Assembly (NCBI GenBank): GCA_019118245.1
Contig: DWZJ01000022.1
Coordinates: forward strand, 1 to 64,000
Direction: 5' to 3'
Length of the DNA stretch: 64,000 nucleotides
From: Candidatus Oscillibacter excrementigallinarum
GTDB lineage: Bacteria; Bacillota; Clostridia; Oscillospirales; Oscillospiraceae
The position numbers and the translations under genes were made by a program. This document shows positions 8,230 through 17,715 of this stretch, one piece after another. The notes under the pieces were generated by a model. That model worked only from the letters and a program-made list of their open reading frames with translations. It did not search any database and was not told where the DNA came from. Numbering within the stretch: the stretch's first letter is position 1; every line of letters starts with the position of its first letter.

Positions 8230-9315
8230 TTAGTTCTGCGCCATGCGCTGCCGCAGAGCGCCCTCGCTCATGGCGGGGTTGATGGTCTCCGCCCCCTCCA
8301 TGGCGATGGCGGAGGCGGCCAGGCCCGCTTTCGCGGTGCCCTCCAGGTCCGTGCCCTGGAGATAGGCCCAGGTGATGGCCGCCATGAACGCGTCTCCGCA
8401 GCCGGTGGTGTTCACCATCTCCGCCGGCAGGATGGGCAGATGGAGCCGCGCCCCGGACCGGTCGGCGGCGAACACGCCGTCGCCCCCCAGGGAGATGAAC
8501 ACCCGGTGGAGACCGGTGGCCAGCAGGGCATCGGCGGCAGCGTTCAAACTGGCCTCGTCGGTGATGGCCACGCCGGACAGCAGTTCCGCCTCGATCCGGT
8601 TGGGCTTGAGGGTGTGGAGCTTGCCCAGCACCGGCTGCAGCTTCACCGCCTTGGCGGTGGAGACCGGGTCGGCGAAGATGGGCACGTGGCAGTTCTCCGC
8701 CAGATACGCGATGCTCTCCGCCGGGATGTTGGTGTCGATCACCAGCACCTGGCTGCCGGACAACAGCTTCTGCCGCTGGGACAGCAGCTGGGGCGTCAGA
8801 TGGCGGTAGATGTCCATGTCGCTGACCGCTAGCAGCATATCGCCCTTCTCATCGTTGATGAAGAGGTAGGTGGAGGTGTGTCCCTCCGGGATGACGGGAG
8901 ACTGGGAGATGTCGATGCCCAGCTCCCCGCAGCTGGCGGCGATCTTCTGGGCGTACAGGTCGTCGCCGAAGGCGGTGACCATCCGCACGTCCAGCCCCAG
9001 CAGGCTCATGTTGTGGGCGATGTTCCGCCCCACGCCCCCCAGGCTCATCCGCACCGCGCCGGGGTTGGAGTCATGTCCCACCGGCACCTCCGACGGCCAG
9101 CCGCCGATGTCCATGTTGACGCCGCCCACCACCGTCACATAGGGTGCCGTGTGGACGATGTATCCCTTGCCGGTGATGTACCCCTTTTTCATCAGGTTGG
9201 AGATGTGCACTGCCACGGAGGACCGGGTGATGCCGGCTTTCTCCGCCAGCTCCTGCTGGGAGATCAGGGGATTTTCCTCGATCCAGTTCAGGATCTGCCG
9301 TTCCCGCTGGGTCAT
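8230..9315 (-). CDS. psuK: Pseudouridine kinase with N-terminal HTH domain (PfkB family)
   Basis: A 361-residue protein with a winged helix-turn-helix (about 1-55, ISQQELAEKAGITRSSVAVHISNLMKKGYI) fused to a PfkB/ribokinase domain (about 60-350). The kinase part has the GGVNMDIGG start, GGVGRNIAHNMSLLG and the catalytic TTGCGDAFMAAI, where the usual GAGD is GCGD. Next to psuG this argues for phosphorylation of pseudouridine; the HTH-PfkB fusion is a known layout for such kinases and suggests a regulatory side role. AAGGAGGTG precedes the ATG. A good promoter lies upstream. Confidence 0.88.
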   Translation of the reverse strand: MTQRERQILNWIEENPLISQQELAEKAGITRSSVAVHISNLMKKGYITGKGYIVHTAPYVTVVGGVNMDIGGWPSEVPVGHDSNPGAVRMSLGGVGRNIAHNMSLLGLDVRMVTAFGDDLYAQKIAASCGELGIDISQSPVIPEGHTSTYLFINDEKGDMLLAVSDMDIYRHLTPQLLSQRQKLLSGSQVLVIDTNIPAESIAYLAENCHVPIFADPVSTAKAVKLQPVLGKLHTLKPNRIEAELLSGVAITDEASLNAAADALLATGLHRVFISLGGDGVFAADRSGARLHLPILPAEMVNTTGCGDAFMAAITWAYLQGTDLEGTAKAGLAASAIAMEGAETINPAMSEGALRQRMAQN

Positions 9316-9363
9316 GGGAACACCTCCTTGTAAGCAAAAATTAAGATGACTAATCTAATGCTT

Positions 9364-9391
9364 AGTATACGGGCATTTTTCAAAATGTCAA
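9364..9391 (-). promoter_or_regulatory. Promoter of psuK-psuG
   Basis: On the minus strand TTGACA, a 16-bp spacer and TATACT, about 50 bp upstream of the psuK ATG. The GATTAGTCATCTTAATT stretch between promoter and gene could hold an operator but no clean palindrome is visible. Confidence 0.75.
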
Positions 9392-9443
9392 GCCCCAACT
9401 TTGACCGGCCGTCCGTTCCGGACAGCCGATGGTCGGCGGTCTG

Positions 9444-9472
9444 TGGACAGGACGCCGGAGATCCGCTATACT
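9444..9472 (+). promoter_or_regulatory. Promoter of LytTR operon
   Basis: TGGACA, a 17-bp spacer and TATACT end 23 bp before the ATG at 9496. Confidence 0.65.
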
Positions 9473-9495
9473 AAAGGCAAAGAGGGGGGAGGGCC

Positions 9496-9936
9496 GTGAA
9501 CGTAGAGGTGGTACTGGAGCCGGAGCGGACGGATATCCAGGTGACGATCCACGCCCCGGCGGCTACGCCGGAGGTGGAAGCCCTGGCGGCCCGTCTCCTG
9601 GCGGAGGAGAGCGGGACGGTCCTGGGCTTCCGGGAAGCGGAGGCGGTGCCCTTGGACCCGGCGGACATCCTCCGCTTCTATGGGGAGGACAAGGAGGTCC
9701 GTGCCCAGACGGCAGCGGGGCTCTACACCGTCCGGCAGCGGCTGTATGAGCTGGAGGAGCGTCTGGCGGCCTTGCGGTTCGCCCGGATCTCCCACTCGGA
9801 GATCGTCAATCTGAGGCAGGTGACGGCGCTGGACCTGACCCTCACCGGCACCATCCGCATCACGCTGTCGGATGGGACTGTGTGCTGGGCATCCCGCCGG
9901 TATGTGAAGCGGATCAAGGAGGTGCTGGGACTGTGA
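9496..9936 (+). CDS. LytTR-domain DNA-binding regulator
   Basis: A 146-residue protein with no receiver domain. The second half (about 50-145) is a LytTR DNA-binding domain: LDPADILRFYGEDKEVRAQTAAGLYTVRQRL ... FARISHSEIVNLRQVTALDL ... SRRYVKRIKEVLGL. Stand-alone LytTR proteins of this size commonly pair with a small DUF3021 membrane protein that holds or signals to the regulator. Here the next gene overlaps its stop and carries such a domain. Likely an autoregulated membrane-linked transcription factor; targets are unknown. Confidence 0.85.
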   Translation: MNVEVVLEPERTDIQVTIHAPAATPEVEALAARLLAEESGTVLGFREAEAVPLDPADILRFYGEDKEVRAQTAAGLYTVRQRLYELEERLAALRFARISHSEIVNLRQVTALDLTLTGTIRITLSDGTVCWASRRYVKRIKEVLGL

Positions 9937-10784
9937 AAAGCCGGATGCTCACACCGCTGGGTCGCCAGCGGCTGCTGTGGGCGGCAGTGTGCGGCCTGCT
10001 GGCTGTGGTAGCGGTACTGCTGTTTGTGGCCTGGCGCGGCAGCCTGGCGGTGCCGCCGGAGGAGCCCCTGCTGGTCCGCCGGGCTGTGCTGGACGCCCTG
10101 GGCTGGCCCGTCCCGGCGGTGCTGGCCCTGGAATTGGCCCTGGCGTTTGGCCTTGGGGCCTCTGTTGGGCTGGCGGTGCCGCCCATGGAGGGATCAGGCA
10201 CCGCGGTAGCGGCCCGGACGGCGGTGCATCTGCTGTGCTCCTCGGCCCTGTTCGCCGGGGTGTGCTGGGTGTGCGGCCTGCCGCCGGCAAACTGGCAGGG
10301 GCTGTTCCTGCTGCTGGGACTTTACTGGCTGATGTACCTGGTGATCTGGCTGCTGCGGTATCTCCGCTGGCGGGCGGAGCTGGACGCGATCCGCCGGGCG
10401 CTGGGACTGGCCCGCCCGGCCGCCGGAGGCGTCTGGCAGGCGCGGCCGCTGAGGCCCTATCTGCTGCTGGCCGGGGCGCTGGAGCTGCTGCTGCCGCCGC
10501 TGCTGAGACTGCTGGACCCGCCGGACGTTCCGGCATGGACGGGGCTGTTCTATCCCTTCCTGCTGCTGCCCTTCTTCTGCCTGGCGGTGGGATGGAGCGC
10601 CGGCCATCGGTTCGGCGTCACCCTGCTGCTGCCAGTGGCCTGCGGCGTGCTGACGCTGCCCGGCGTGTTCCTGATTTACAATCACACGGCCCTGTTCCAG
10701 GCCGGCGCGGCGTTCGTGTTCGCCCTGGCGGGAAACCTGCTGGGAGCCCTGGTGAGAAGCCTGCGGCACTCCCGAAAAAGATAA
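9933..10784 (+). CDS. DUF3021-like membrane protein with second four-helix domain
   Basis: A 283-residue polytopic membrane protein. The GTG at 9933 overlaps the LytTR stop (GTGA) and has AAGGAGGTG 7 nt upstream; the ORF-track start inside the LytTR gene is unlikely. Residues about 13-142 form four helices ending in LYWLMYLVIWLLRYLRWRAELDAIRRAL, which looks like DUF3021. After a short linker, residues about 170-272 form four more helices with LFYPFLLLPFF and LPGVFLIYNHTALF, resembling small four-helix proteins found alone elsewhere. DUF3021 proteins are normally near 130 residues, so this appears to be a fusion. Presumably a membrane partner of the LytTR regulator. Confidence 0.68.
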   Translation: MKSRMLTPLGRQRLLWAAVCGLLAVVAVLLFVAWRGSLAVPPEEPLLVRRAVLDALGWPVPAVLALELALAFGLGASVGLAVPPMEGSGTAVAARTAVHLLCSSALFAGVCWVCGLPPANWQGLFLLLGLYWLMYLVIWLLRYLRWRAELDAIRRALGLARPAAGGVWQARPLRPYLLLAGALELLLPPLLRLLDPPDVPAWTGLFYPFLLLPFFCLAVGWSAGHRFGVTLLLPVACGVLTLPGVFLIYNHTALFQAGAAFVFALAGNLLGALVRSLRHSRKR

Positions 10785-10803
10785 CGGATCTTCGGAACCA
10801 AAC

Positions 10804-10838
10804 CGCCTCCTTTGCCGACTATACAGGTAAAGGAGGCG
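10804..10838 (+). promoter_or_regulatory. Hairpin that sequesters the ribosome binding site of the next gene
   Basis: CGCCTCCTTT (10804-10813) is the exact complement of AAAGGAGGCG (10829-10838), with a 15-nt loop. The right arm is the Shine-Dalgarno of the lipoprotein at 10846. With no U-tract it is not a good terminator; it should limit translation of the lipoprotein unless opened. Confidence 0.55.
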
Positions 10839-10845
10839 ATCCCGT

Positions 10846-11736
10846 ATGAAAAAATGGTGCCTGTTTTTGAGCCTGTATTTCTGCCTGTGCCTGCTGGCGG
10901 CCTGCGCCGGGGGAGACATCTCCGCTGCGGGGGCTGACTCCGGCGGTACGCCCTCGGAGGAGACCCAGGCCGGGGGAGAGACAACAGAGCCCGGCCAGGT
11001 GACGGAGACCTTCCGGCTGGTGGATGCCGGAGACAGCGGCCAGCCGGCCATTTTGGCCAAGGCGGACGGCACGTCCGGAGACGTGTACACCCTGGACCTC
11101 TTCGGCGTGGAGAATGTGACGCTGGAGGGATACACCGCCGAGGAGATGGCGGCCATGGACTGGTCCCCTGTGGCCGGCGCCCTGGTGGAGGTCACCTGGA
11201 ACGGCACGGTGCTGGAGTCCTACCCGGCTCAGTTCGGGGAGGTGACGGCGGTCCGTATTTTGGAGGACGGCTTCAACGACCTGTGCCGCCTGTACCGGGA
11301 CGTGCTGAATGATCTGTGGGAAGCGGACCCGGGCCTGAACGATGGTATCACGGAGCTGGGGGTGGACCTGTCGGAGACCTCCCTGCCGGAGAGCGAGCGC
11401 GCGGCAGTGGCCTACGCCTTCGGCATGGACCACGGCCTGATGCCTGTTGAGGGCACCTATCAGGAGCTGGTGGACCAGGGCTACATCGATGGGGAGGAGC
11501 TGTTCTGGGAGGACGGCTGCCTGTTCTCCATCAAAGAGACCCAGGACGAGGACCCGGTGGTGTTCAGCCTGCCCAGCATCGGCCCCGGGGATGAGATACC
11601 GGACTACAGTGGTGTCCGTTTTGACGCAGAGAAGTGGCGCGGCGGCACGGGGGCCTATTCCTTCACCAACTGCACTGCCGCCAGCCTGGACGGTCATTGG
11701 AACGTCTACACCGTGGGGGCGGAGGCCATCTCCTGA
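10846..11736 (+). CDS. Lipoprotein of unknown function
   Basis: A 296-residue exported lipoprotein. The signal peptide MKKWCLFLSLYFCLCLLAAC ends in a lipobox (LLAAC) with Cys20, then an acidic Ser/Gly/Thr-rich linker to about residue 50. The mature domain is soluble and acidic (about 55-296). I do not recognise a family. It follows the LytTR/DUF3021-like pair by 61 bp in the same direction, with its Shine-Dalgarno locked in a hairpin, so it may be a membrane-surface member of that operon. It is not clearly a transporter binding protein. Confidence 0.75.
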   Translation: MKKWCLFLSLYFCLCLLAACAGGDISAAGADSGGTPSEETQAGGETTEPGQVTETFRLVDAGDSGQPAILAKADGTSGDVYTLDLFGVENVTLEGYTAEEMAAMDWSPVAGALVEVTWNGTVLESYPAQFGEVTAVRILEDGFNDLCRLYRDVLNDLWEADPGLNDGITELGVDLSETSLPESERAAVAYAFGMDHGLMPVEGTYQELVDQGYIDGEELFWEDGCLFSIKETQDEDPVVFSLPSIGPGDEIPDYSGVRFDAEKWRGGTGAYSFTNCTAASLDGHWNVYTVGAEAIS

Positions 11737-11786
11737 ACCGAAGGGCCCCGAAAAAGCCTGAAAAACCTGAAAACGCCCGTTCCCTC

Positions 11787-11815
11787 TTGTAAAATCTTCC
11801 GGGATGGAGTACAAT
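11787..11815 (+). promoter_or_regulatory. Promoter of asnS
   Basis: TTGTAA, a 17-bp spacer and TACAAT lie 52 bp upstream of the asnS ATG. The short leader has no room for a T-box. Confidence 0.7.
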
Positions 11816-11867
11816 ACCTAAGAATTGTGCAAAATTCCCACCAAAATCGAGAAAACGGGTGAATGCT

Positions 11868-13262
<1,395 letters not shown>

Positions 13263-13276
13263 GAAAACCGATTCGG

Positions 13277-13320
13277 CCCCGGTGTCCCGCCCCTATTCGG
13301 GCGGGACACCGGGGTGTTTT
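13277..13320 (+). terminator. Intrinsic terminator of asnS
   Basis: Sixteen-base arms CCCCGGTGTCCCGCCC / GGGCGGGACACCGGGG with a short loop, followed by TGTTTT. Confidence 0.88.
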
Positions 13321-13450
13321 CATCCAAAAAATGAAAGCATTTACACGATGGAGATCGACGAATGCGCTTTGATCGGAGATCTTATCTGCTAAAAAACTGC
13401 TTCATATTTTAGACATTTAGCCGAAGATTTTTCGGGCCTGGGCGGGCGTA

Positions 13451-13479
13451 TTGACTTATTTTCCGTGGTGTGGTAAACA
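13451..13479 (+). promoter_or_regulatory. Promoter of MgtC/SapB operon
   Basis: TTGACT, a 17-bp spacer and TAAACA. The roughly 300-bp gap 13321-13620 is otherwise AT-rich, with a 5-prime leader of about 135 nt. I see no recognisable Mg2+ riboswitch in it. Confidence 0.55.
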
Positions 13480-13620
13480 TAAAAGAGACAAATATGCAAT
13501 AATATGATGGCATAAATCTTATAATTGTTTTGAACTGCAGCGTTTTTCCTAATTTTATAATACGAAAGCGTTTTCATAATGAACAGACGGAAGATCAGCC
13601 GGAGAGAGGAGGGCTCGCCC

Positions 13621-14346
13621 ATGTGGGAAGGATTGGACTATCTGCGGGAGATGAATGTGGCCTCGATCCTGATGCGCCTGATCCTGGCCATGATCTTCGG
13701 CGGCTTCATCGGACTGGAGCGGGAGCGGAAGCGCCGGCCCGCCGGCTTCCGGACCTATATGCTGGTGTGCCTGGGCGCGGCGCTGACGATGCTGCTCAGC
13801 CAATATGAGTATTATATGGTGACAAACGCCTGGCATGAGACGGCGGTGGAGATCGGCCTGCGGACGGATGTGTCCCGCTTCGGCGCCCAGGTCATCAACG
13901 GCATCGGCTTTCTGGGCGCGGGCACCATCATCGTCACCGGCAAGCAGGAGGTAAAGGGTCTCACCACGGCGGCGGGGCTGTGGGCCTCCGCCTGTATGGG
14001 CCTGGCCATCGGCGCCGGGTTTTATGAGTGCGTGCTGCTGGGCTTTGCCCTGATCTTCCTGACCAACCGGCTGCTGCCCTTCGTGGAGGACGCCATCATC
14101 GAAAACGCCAGGAACATGAACATCTATGTGGAGTTCCAGACCCTGGACGACCTGGGGGACATCATCGGACGGATCAAGTCCCAGGGGGCCCAGATCTACG
14201 AGGTGGACCTGGACCGGGGCCGGGAAGAGCGGTCCAAAAACCCTAGCGCGGTGTTCTCCATCCGATTGCCCTGCCGAAATTTCCACGTCCGGGTCCTGGC
14301 GGCGATCTCCGAACTGGAGAGCGTCTATACCATCGATGAGATCTGA
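13621..14346 (+). CDS. MgtC/SapB-family membrane protein (copy 1)
   Basis: A 241-residue MgtC/SapB protein: an N-terminal membrane domain with ILAMIFGGFIGLERERKRRPAGFRTYMLVCLGAALTMLLS and INGIGFLGAGTIIV, then a soluble C-terminal ACT-like domain (about 160-241). MgtC relatives affect Mg2+ homeostasis and F-ATPase activity in other bacteria; the role here is unknown. The ATG at 13621 is preferred because AGGAGGG lies 8 nt upstream; the ORF-track extension has none. A paralogue follows after 14 bp. Confidence 0.88.
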   Translation: MWEGLDYLREMNVASILMRLILAMIFGGFIGLERERKRRPAGFRTYMLVCLGAALTMLLSQYEYYMVTNAWHETAVEIGLRTDVSRFGAQVINGIGFLGAGTIIVTGKQEVKGLTTAAGLWASACMGLAIGAGFYECVLLGFALIFLTNRLLPFVEDAIIENARNMNIYVEFQTLDDLGDIIGRIKSQGAQIYEVDLDRGREERSKNPSAVFSIRLPCRNFHVRVLAAISELESVYTIDEI

Positions 14347-14360
14347 GGGAGGTGCGGAGT

Positions 14361-15053
14361 TTGCTGCCGATCTTTGACGGTGTGCGGGATGTGACCATGC
14401 TGTCCACAACGCTGCGGATGTTGCTGGCGGTGGTGTGCGGCGGCCTCATCGGGCTGGAGCGGGAGTACAAGCGCCGGCCGGCGGGGTTCCGCACCCATAT
14501 CCTGATTTGCCTGGGGGCGGCCATGACCACCCTCACCAGCCAGTTTCTGTATCTGAACCTGCACTATTACACGGACATGGCCCGGCTGGGGGCCCAGGTG
14601 GTGGCGGGCATCGGCTTCATCGGCGCCGGCGCCATCATCGTCACCCGGCGCCGCCGGGTGAAGGGGCTCACCACGGCGGCGGGCCTGTGGGCGGCCGCCA
14701 TCGTGGGACTGTGCCTGGGCGGCGGATTCTACGAGGGGGGCATCTTTGCCACGGCGCTGATCCTGGCGGCGGAGCTGTTTTTGTCCAGACTGGAGTACCG
14801 GATGCTGGACAACGCCCCGGAGGTGAACCTCTATATGGAGTACAGCAACAAGACCTGCCTGGATAATGTGCTGCGGCTGTTTCGGGATCTGAACCTCAAG
14901 GTCCTGAACATGGAGATCACCCGCTCCACGGAGACGGAGACTCACAACGCCTGCGCCCTGTTCACCCTGCGGCTGAACAAGCGGTGCCGGGTGGAACAGC
15001 TGATCCCCAAGATGAACGCCACGGAGGGCGTGGTGTCGGTGGAGGAATTGTAA
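14361..15053 (+). CDS. MgtC/SapB-family membrane protein (copy 2)
   Basis: A 230-residue paralogue of the preceding gene with the same blocks (GGLIGLEREYKRRPAGFRTHILICLGAAMTTLTSQ; VAGIGFIGAGAIIV) and a C-terminal ACT-like domain ending TEGVVSVEEL, as copy 1 ends ELESVYTIDEI. A TTG start at 14361 is proposed because GGGAGG sits 8 nt upstream, while the GTG at 14352 overlaps that site. The tandem arrangement suggests a duplication whose products may form a heteromer. The PfkB kinase follows in the same operon. Confidence 0.86.
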   Translation: MLPIFDGVRDVTMLSTTLRMLLAVVCGGLIGLEREYKRRPAGFRTHILICLGAAMTTLTSQFLYLNLHYYTDMARLGAQVVAGIGFIGAGAIIVTRRRRVKGLTTAAGLWAAAIVGLCLGGGFYEGGIFATALILAAELFLSRLEYRMLDNAPEVNLYMEYSNKTCLDNVLRLFRDLNLKVLNMEITRSTETETHNACALFTLRLNKRCRVEQLIPKMNATEGVVSVEEL

Positions 15054-15087
15054 CAGCGGCGAAAGCCGGAAGAATAGGAGAGAGATC

Positions 15088-15969
15088 ATGAAAAAAGCGT
15101 ATGACGTTCTGGTGATCGGCCCGGTGTCCCTGGACCACAACATCGACTATCAGGGCAACGAACGGAAAGAGGTGGGAGGCGCCGTGGTGGCATCCGGCTT
15201 CGCGGCGGCCAAAAGCGGCAACCGCACCGCCGTCTTCACCAAGCTGAATCCCGCCGACGCGGACGTGAAGGAGCGGTTCGCCGGCTCCGGCGCGGATGTG
15301 TACTGGAAGCCCTCCGAGGCCACCTGCTCCATCCGCAACCAGTATTTCACCGCCGACAAGGAGAAGCGGGCCTGCACCTCCATGGGCGTCTGCGACCCCT
15401 TCCGGTTCGATGAGCTGCCGGACATCGAGACGAAGATCTACCACTTCGCCGGTCTGGTGTACGGCGACTTCGACGGCGCCCTGTTTGCCGAGGCAGCCAA
15501 GCACGGCAAGGTGGCGGTGGATGTCCAGTGCCTGCTGCGGCACGTGGAGGCGGACAAGACCATGGCCTTCCACGACTGGGCGGAGAAGAAGCAGTATCTG
15601 CCGGTGATCGACTATCTCAAGACCGACGCGGCGGAGGCGGAGATTTTGACGGGCCTCACGGACCGGGCGGAGGCCGCCAAGCTGCTGCACCAGTGGGGCG
15701 CGAAAGAGGTCCTCATCACCCACAACACGGAGGTGCTGGCCTACGACGGGGAGACGGTCTACACCTGCCCCATCAAGGCCCGGAACCTCTCCGGCCGCAC
15801 CGGCCGGGGGGACACCACCTTCGCCGGCTATATCACCGAACGGCAGAGAGCTGGCGTGGAGGAGGCCCTGCGGTACTGCACGGCGCTGGTCTCCCTGAAG
15901 ATGGAGACGCCGGGCCCCTTCCAGGGCACCCGGCAGGATGTACTGGACTATCTGCAGGAATTTTATTGA
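15088..15969 (+). CDS. PfkB-family carbohydrate kinase
   Basis: A 293-residue ribokinase-fold kinase. It starts KAYDVLVIGPVSLDHN, has the GGAVVASGFAAAKSGN sugar-site block and the C-terminal motif SGRTGRGDTTFAGYI. The anion-hole/base motif is GRGD rather than GAGD; the catalytic Asp is kept. Substrate unknown (sugar, nucleoside or inositol). It is the third gene of the MgtC/SapB operon (34-bp gap, AGGAGAGAG before the ATG), with no obvious pathway link to its neighbours. Confidence 0.82.
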   Translation: MKKAYDVLVIGPVSLDHNIDYQGNERKEVGGAVVASGFAAAKSGNRTAVFTKLNPADADVKERFAGSGADVYWKPSEATCSIRNQYFTADKEKRACTSMGVCDPFRFDELPDIETKIYHFAGLVYGDFDGALFAEAAKHGKVAVDVQCLLRHVEADKTMAFHDWAEKKQYLPVIDYLKTDAAEAEILTGLTDRAEAAKLLHQWGAKEVLITHNTEVLAYDGETVYTCPIKARNLSGRTGRGDTTFAGYITERQRAGVEEALRYCTALVSLKMETPGPFQGTRQDVLDYLQEFY

Positions 15970-15975
15970 GAAGCC

Positions 15976-16010
15976 ACAGGAGGCGTCCGCTGTCTGCGGA
16001 CGCCTCCTGT
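15976..16010 (+). terminator. Hairpin after PfkB gene
   Basis: Fifteen-base arms ACAGGAGGCGTCCGC / GCGGACGCCTCCTGT with a 5-nt loop, 7 bp after the stop. No U-run follows, so termination is likely but not certain. Confidence 0.55.
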
Positions 16011-16022
16011 ACAAAAGCTCCA

Positions 16023-16051
16023 TTGACAACGGGCGCTGTCCGTGGTAAGGT
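16023..16051 (+). promoter_or_regulatory. Promoter of riboswitch-symporter unit
   Basis: TTGACA, a 17-bp spacer and TAAGGT end about 30 bp before the first aptamer. Confidence 0.7.
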
Positions 16052-16083
16052 AACAAGTGTCAATTGCATAAAGGCAAACGAAG

Positions 16084-16245
16084 TCCCTAGAGAAATGGCG
16101 TGAGCCTGCCGAAGGAGTAAAACTCTCAGGCGTCCCGGCACGGGATGAGGACTAGGGATGGATGTGGCTCTGGAGAAGCCCGGCAACGGGGACCGAAGGT
16201 GCAAGGCGGTGTGATCCGCTGAATCTCTCAGGTAAAAGGACAGAG
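16084..16245 (+). ncRNA. Tandem glycine riboswitch
   Basis: Two consecutive glycine aptamers. In the first, P1 arms TCCCTAG (16084-16090) and CTAGGGA (16152-16158) enclose GAGCCTGCCGAAGGAGTAAAACTCTCAGG. The second is closed by CTCTG (16168-16172) and CAGAG (16241-16245) and contains GGACCGAAGG and ATCTCTCAGGTAAAAGGACAG. These are the conserved glycine-binding cores of the gcvT riboswitch. It precedes a Na+:amino-acid symporter instead of the usual cleavage system. A G/C hairpin with a U-rich run (TTTTTATTTTT, about 16303-16323) just before the gene may be the expression platform. Confidence 0.93.
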
Positions 16246-16335
16246 TGAGGTCATGGGGGCGCGAGGGTGCGCCCTGCGGGCTTTCTTTCCAGAGCGGCTG
16301 TGAGGCCGTTTTTATTTTTGGGAGGAGAGACCTAT

Positions 16336-17715
16336 ATGCTGCTGGAGATCGTACAGACCATCAACACATACCTGTCGGACTACATTCTGGTGTTTTTACT
16401 GGTGGGTGTCGGCCTATGGTATACCATCCGGACCCGCTTTGTCCAGATCCGGTTCTTCGGCGAGGGAATGCGGCGGCTGTTCGGCAGCCTGTCCCTCCGG
16501 GGCGGGCGGCAGGAGCGGGGCATGAGCTCCTTCCAGGCCGTGGCCACCGCCATTGCCGCCCAGGTGGGCACCGGCAACATCGTGGGCTCCGCCGGCGCCA
16601 TTTTGACCGGCGGCCCCGGCGCCATCTTCTGGATGTGGATCATCGCCTTTTTCGGCATGGCCACCATCTACGCGGAGGCCACTTTGGCCATCCGCACCAG
16701 GAAGCAGGGAGATGACGGCAGCTATCACGGCGGCCCGGTATACTACATCACCACCGCCTTCCAAGGAAAGCTGGGCAAATTTCTGGCTGGCTTCTTTGCC
16801 GTGGCCATCATCCTGGCCCTGGGCTGCATGGGCTGCATGGTCCAGTCCAACTCCATCGGCTCTACCTTTGAGACGGCCTTCGGCATCCCCTCCTGGATCA
16901 TGGGTGTGATCCTGGTGGTGATCTGCGCCTTTATCTTCCTGGGCGGCGTGCAGCGCCTGGCCGCCGTCACGGAGAAGCTGGTGCCCGTCATGGCTGTCAT
17001 CTTCCTGGCGGGAGCCCTTGTGGTGCTGGCAATGCGGATCCAGTACGTCCCTGCCACCTTTGCCATGATCTTCCGGTATGCGTTCCAGCCCCAGGCCATC
17101 ATCGGCGGCGGCTTCGGCGCGGCACTGAAGATCGCCATCAGTCAGGGTGCCAAGCGGGGGCTGTTTTCCAATGAAGCGGGCATGGGCTCCACCCCCCACG
17201 CCCACGCACAGGCCAATGTGAAGGATCCCCATGAGCAGGGCGTGGTGGCCATGATCAGCGTGTTCATCGACACCTTCGTGGTCCTCACCCTCAACGCGCT
17301 GGTGATCATCTCCACACTCTACACGGACGGCGGCCCCCTGGCGGGCGGCTACACGGGAGCGGTCACGGAGCAGCTCAACAGCGCCAACCTGGCCCAGACC
17401 GCCTTCGGCACGGTGATGGGCGCGGGAGCGGGGAACGCCTTCGTGGCGATCTGCCTGTTCTTCTTCGCTTTCTCCACCATCCTGGGATGGAACCTCTTCG
17501 GCAAGATCAATGTGGTTTATCTCTTCGGCAAAAAGGGTACGATCATCTATACCGTCGTGGCGCTGGTGTTCATCTTCCTGGGCACCATCACGTCCAACGA
17601 CCTGGTGTGGGCCCTGACGGATATGTTCAACTTCCTGATGGTCATCCCCAACGCATTGGCCCTGTTTGCCCTGACGGGCCTGGTGGTGAAGGGGCTGCCC
17701 AAACGGCAGAGATAA
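16336..17715 (+). CDS. Sodium:alanine/glycine symporter (AGCS family)
   Basis: A 459-residue AGCS-family membrane transporter that takes up small neutral amino acids with Na+. Family blocks include GTGNIVGSAGAILTGGPGAIFWMWIIAFFGM, GGPVYYITTAF, SQGAKRGLFSNEAGMGSTPHAHA and FFFAFSTILGWNLFGK. There are about ten membrane segments. The ATG at 16336 follows GGAGGAGA; the upstream ORF extension lies in the riboswitch leader. Control by a glycine riboswitch implies glycine as a main substrate, either uptake for catabolism or homeostasis. Confidence 0.95.
   Translation: MLLEIVQTINTYLSDYILVFLLVGVGLWYTIRTRFVQIRFFGEGMRRLFGSLSLRGGRQERGMSSFQAVATAIAAQVGTGNIVGSAGAILTGGPGAIFWMWIIAFFGMATIYAEATLAIRTRKQGDDGSYHGGPVYYITTAFQGKLGKFLAGFFAVAIILALGCMGCMVQSNSIGSTFETAFGIPSWIMGVILVVICAFIFLGGVQRLAAVTEKLVPVMAVIFLAGALVVLAMRIQYVPATFAMIFRYAFQPQAIIGGGFGAALKIAISQGAKRGLFSNEAGMGSTPHAHAQANVKDPHEQGVVAMISVFIDTFVVLTLNALVIISTLYTDGGPLAGGYTGAVTEQLNSANLAQTAFGTVMGAGAGNAFVAICLFFFAFSTILGWNLFGKINVVYLFGKKGTIIYTVVALVFIFLGTITSNDLVWALTDMFNFLMVIPNALALFALTGLVVKGLPKRQR

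Noticed and set aside
11788-11867. Possible T-box before asnS
   Set aside because: The leader is about 45 nt, with no T-box sequence and no terminator/antiterminator.
13321-13620. Possible Mg2+ (M-box) riboswitch before MgtC/SapB
   Set aside because: The leader lacks the conserved M-box core sequences; only a promoter and AT-rich leader are visible.
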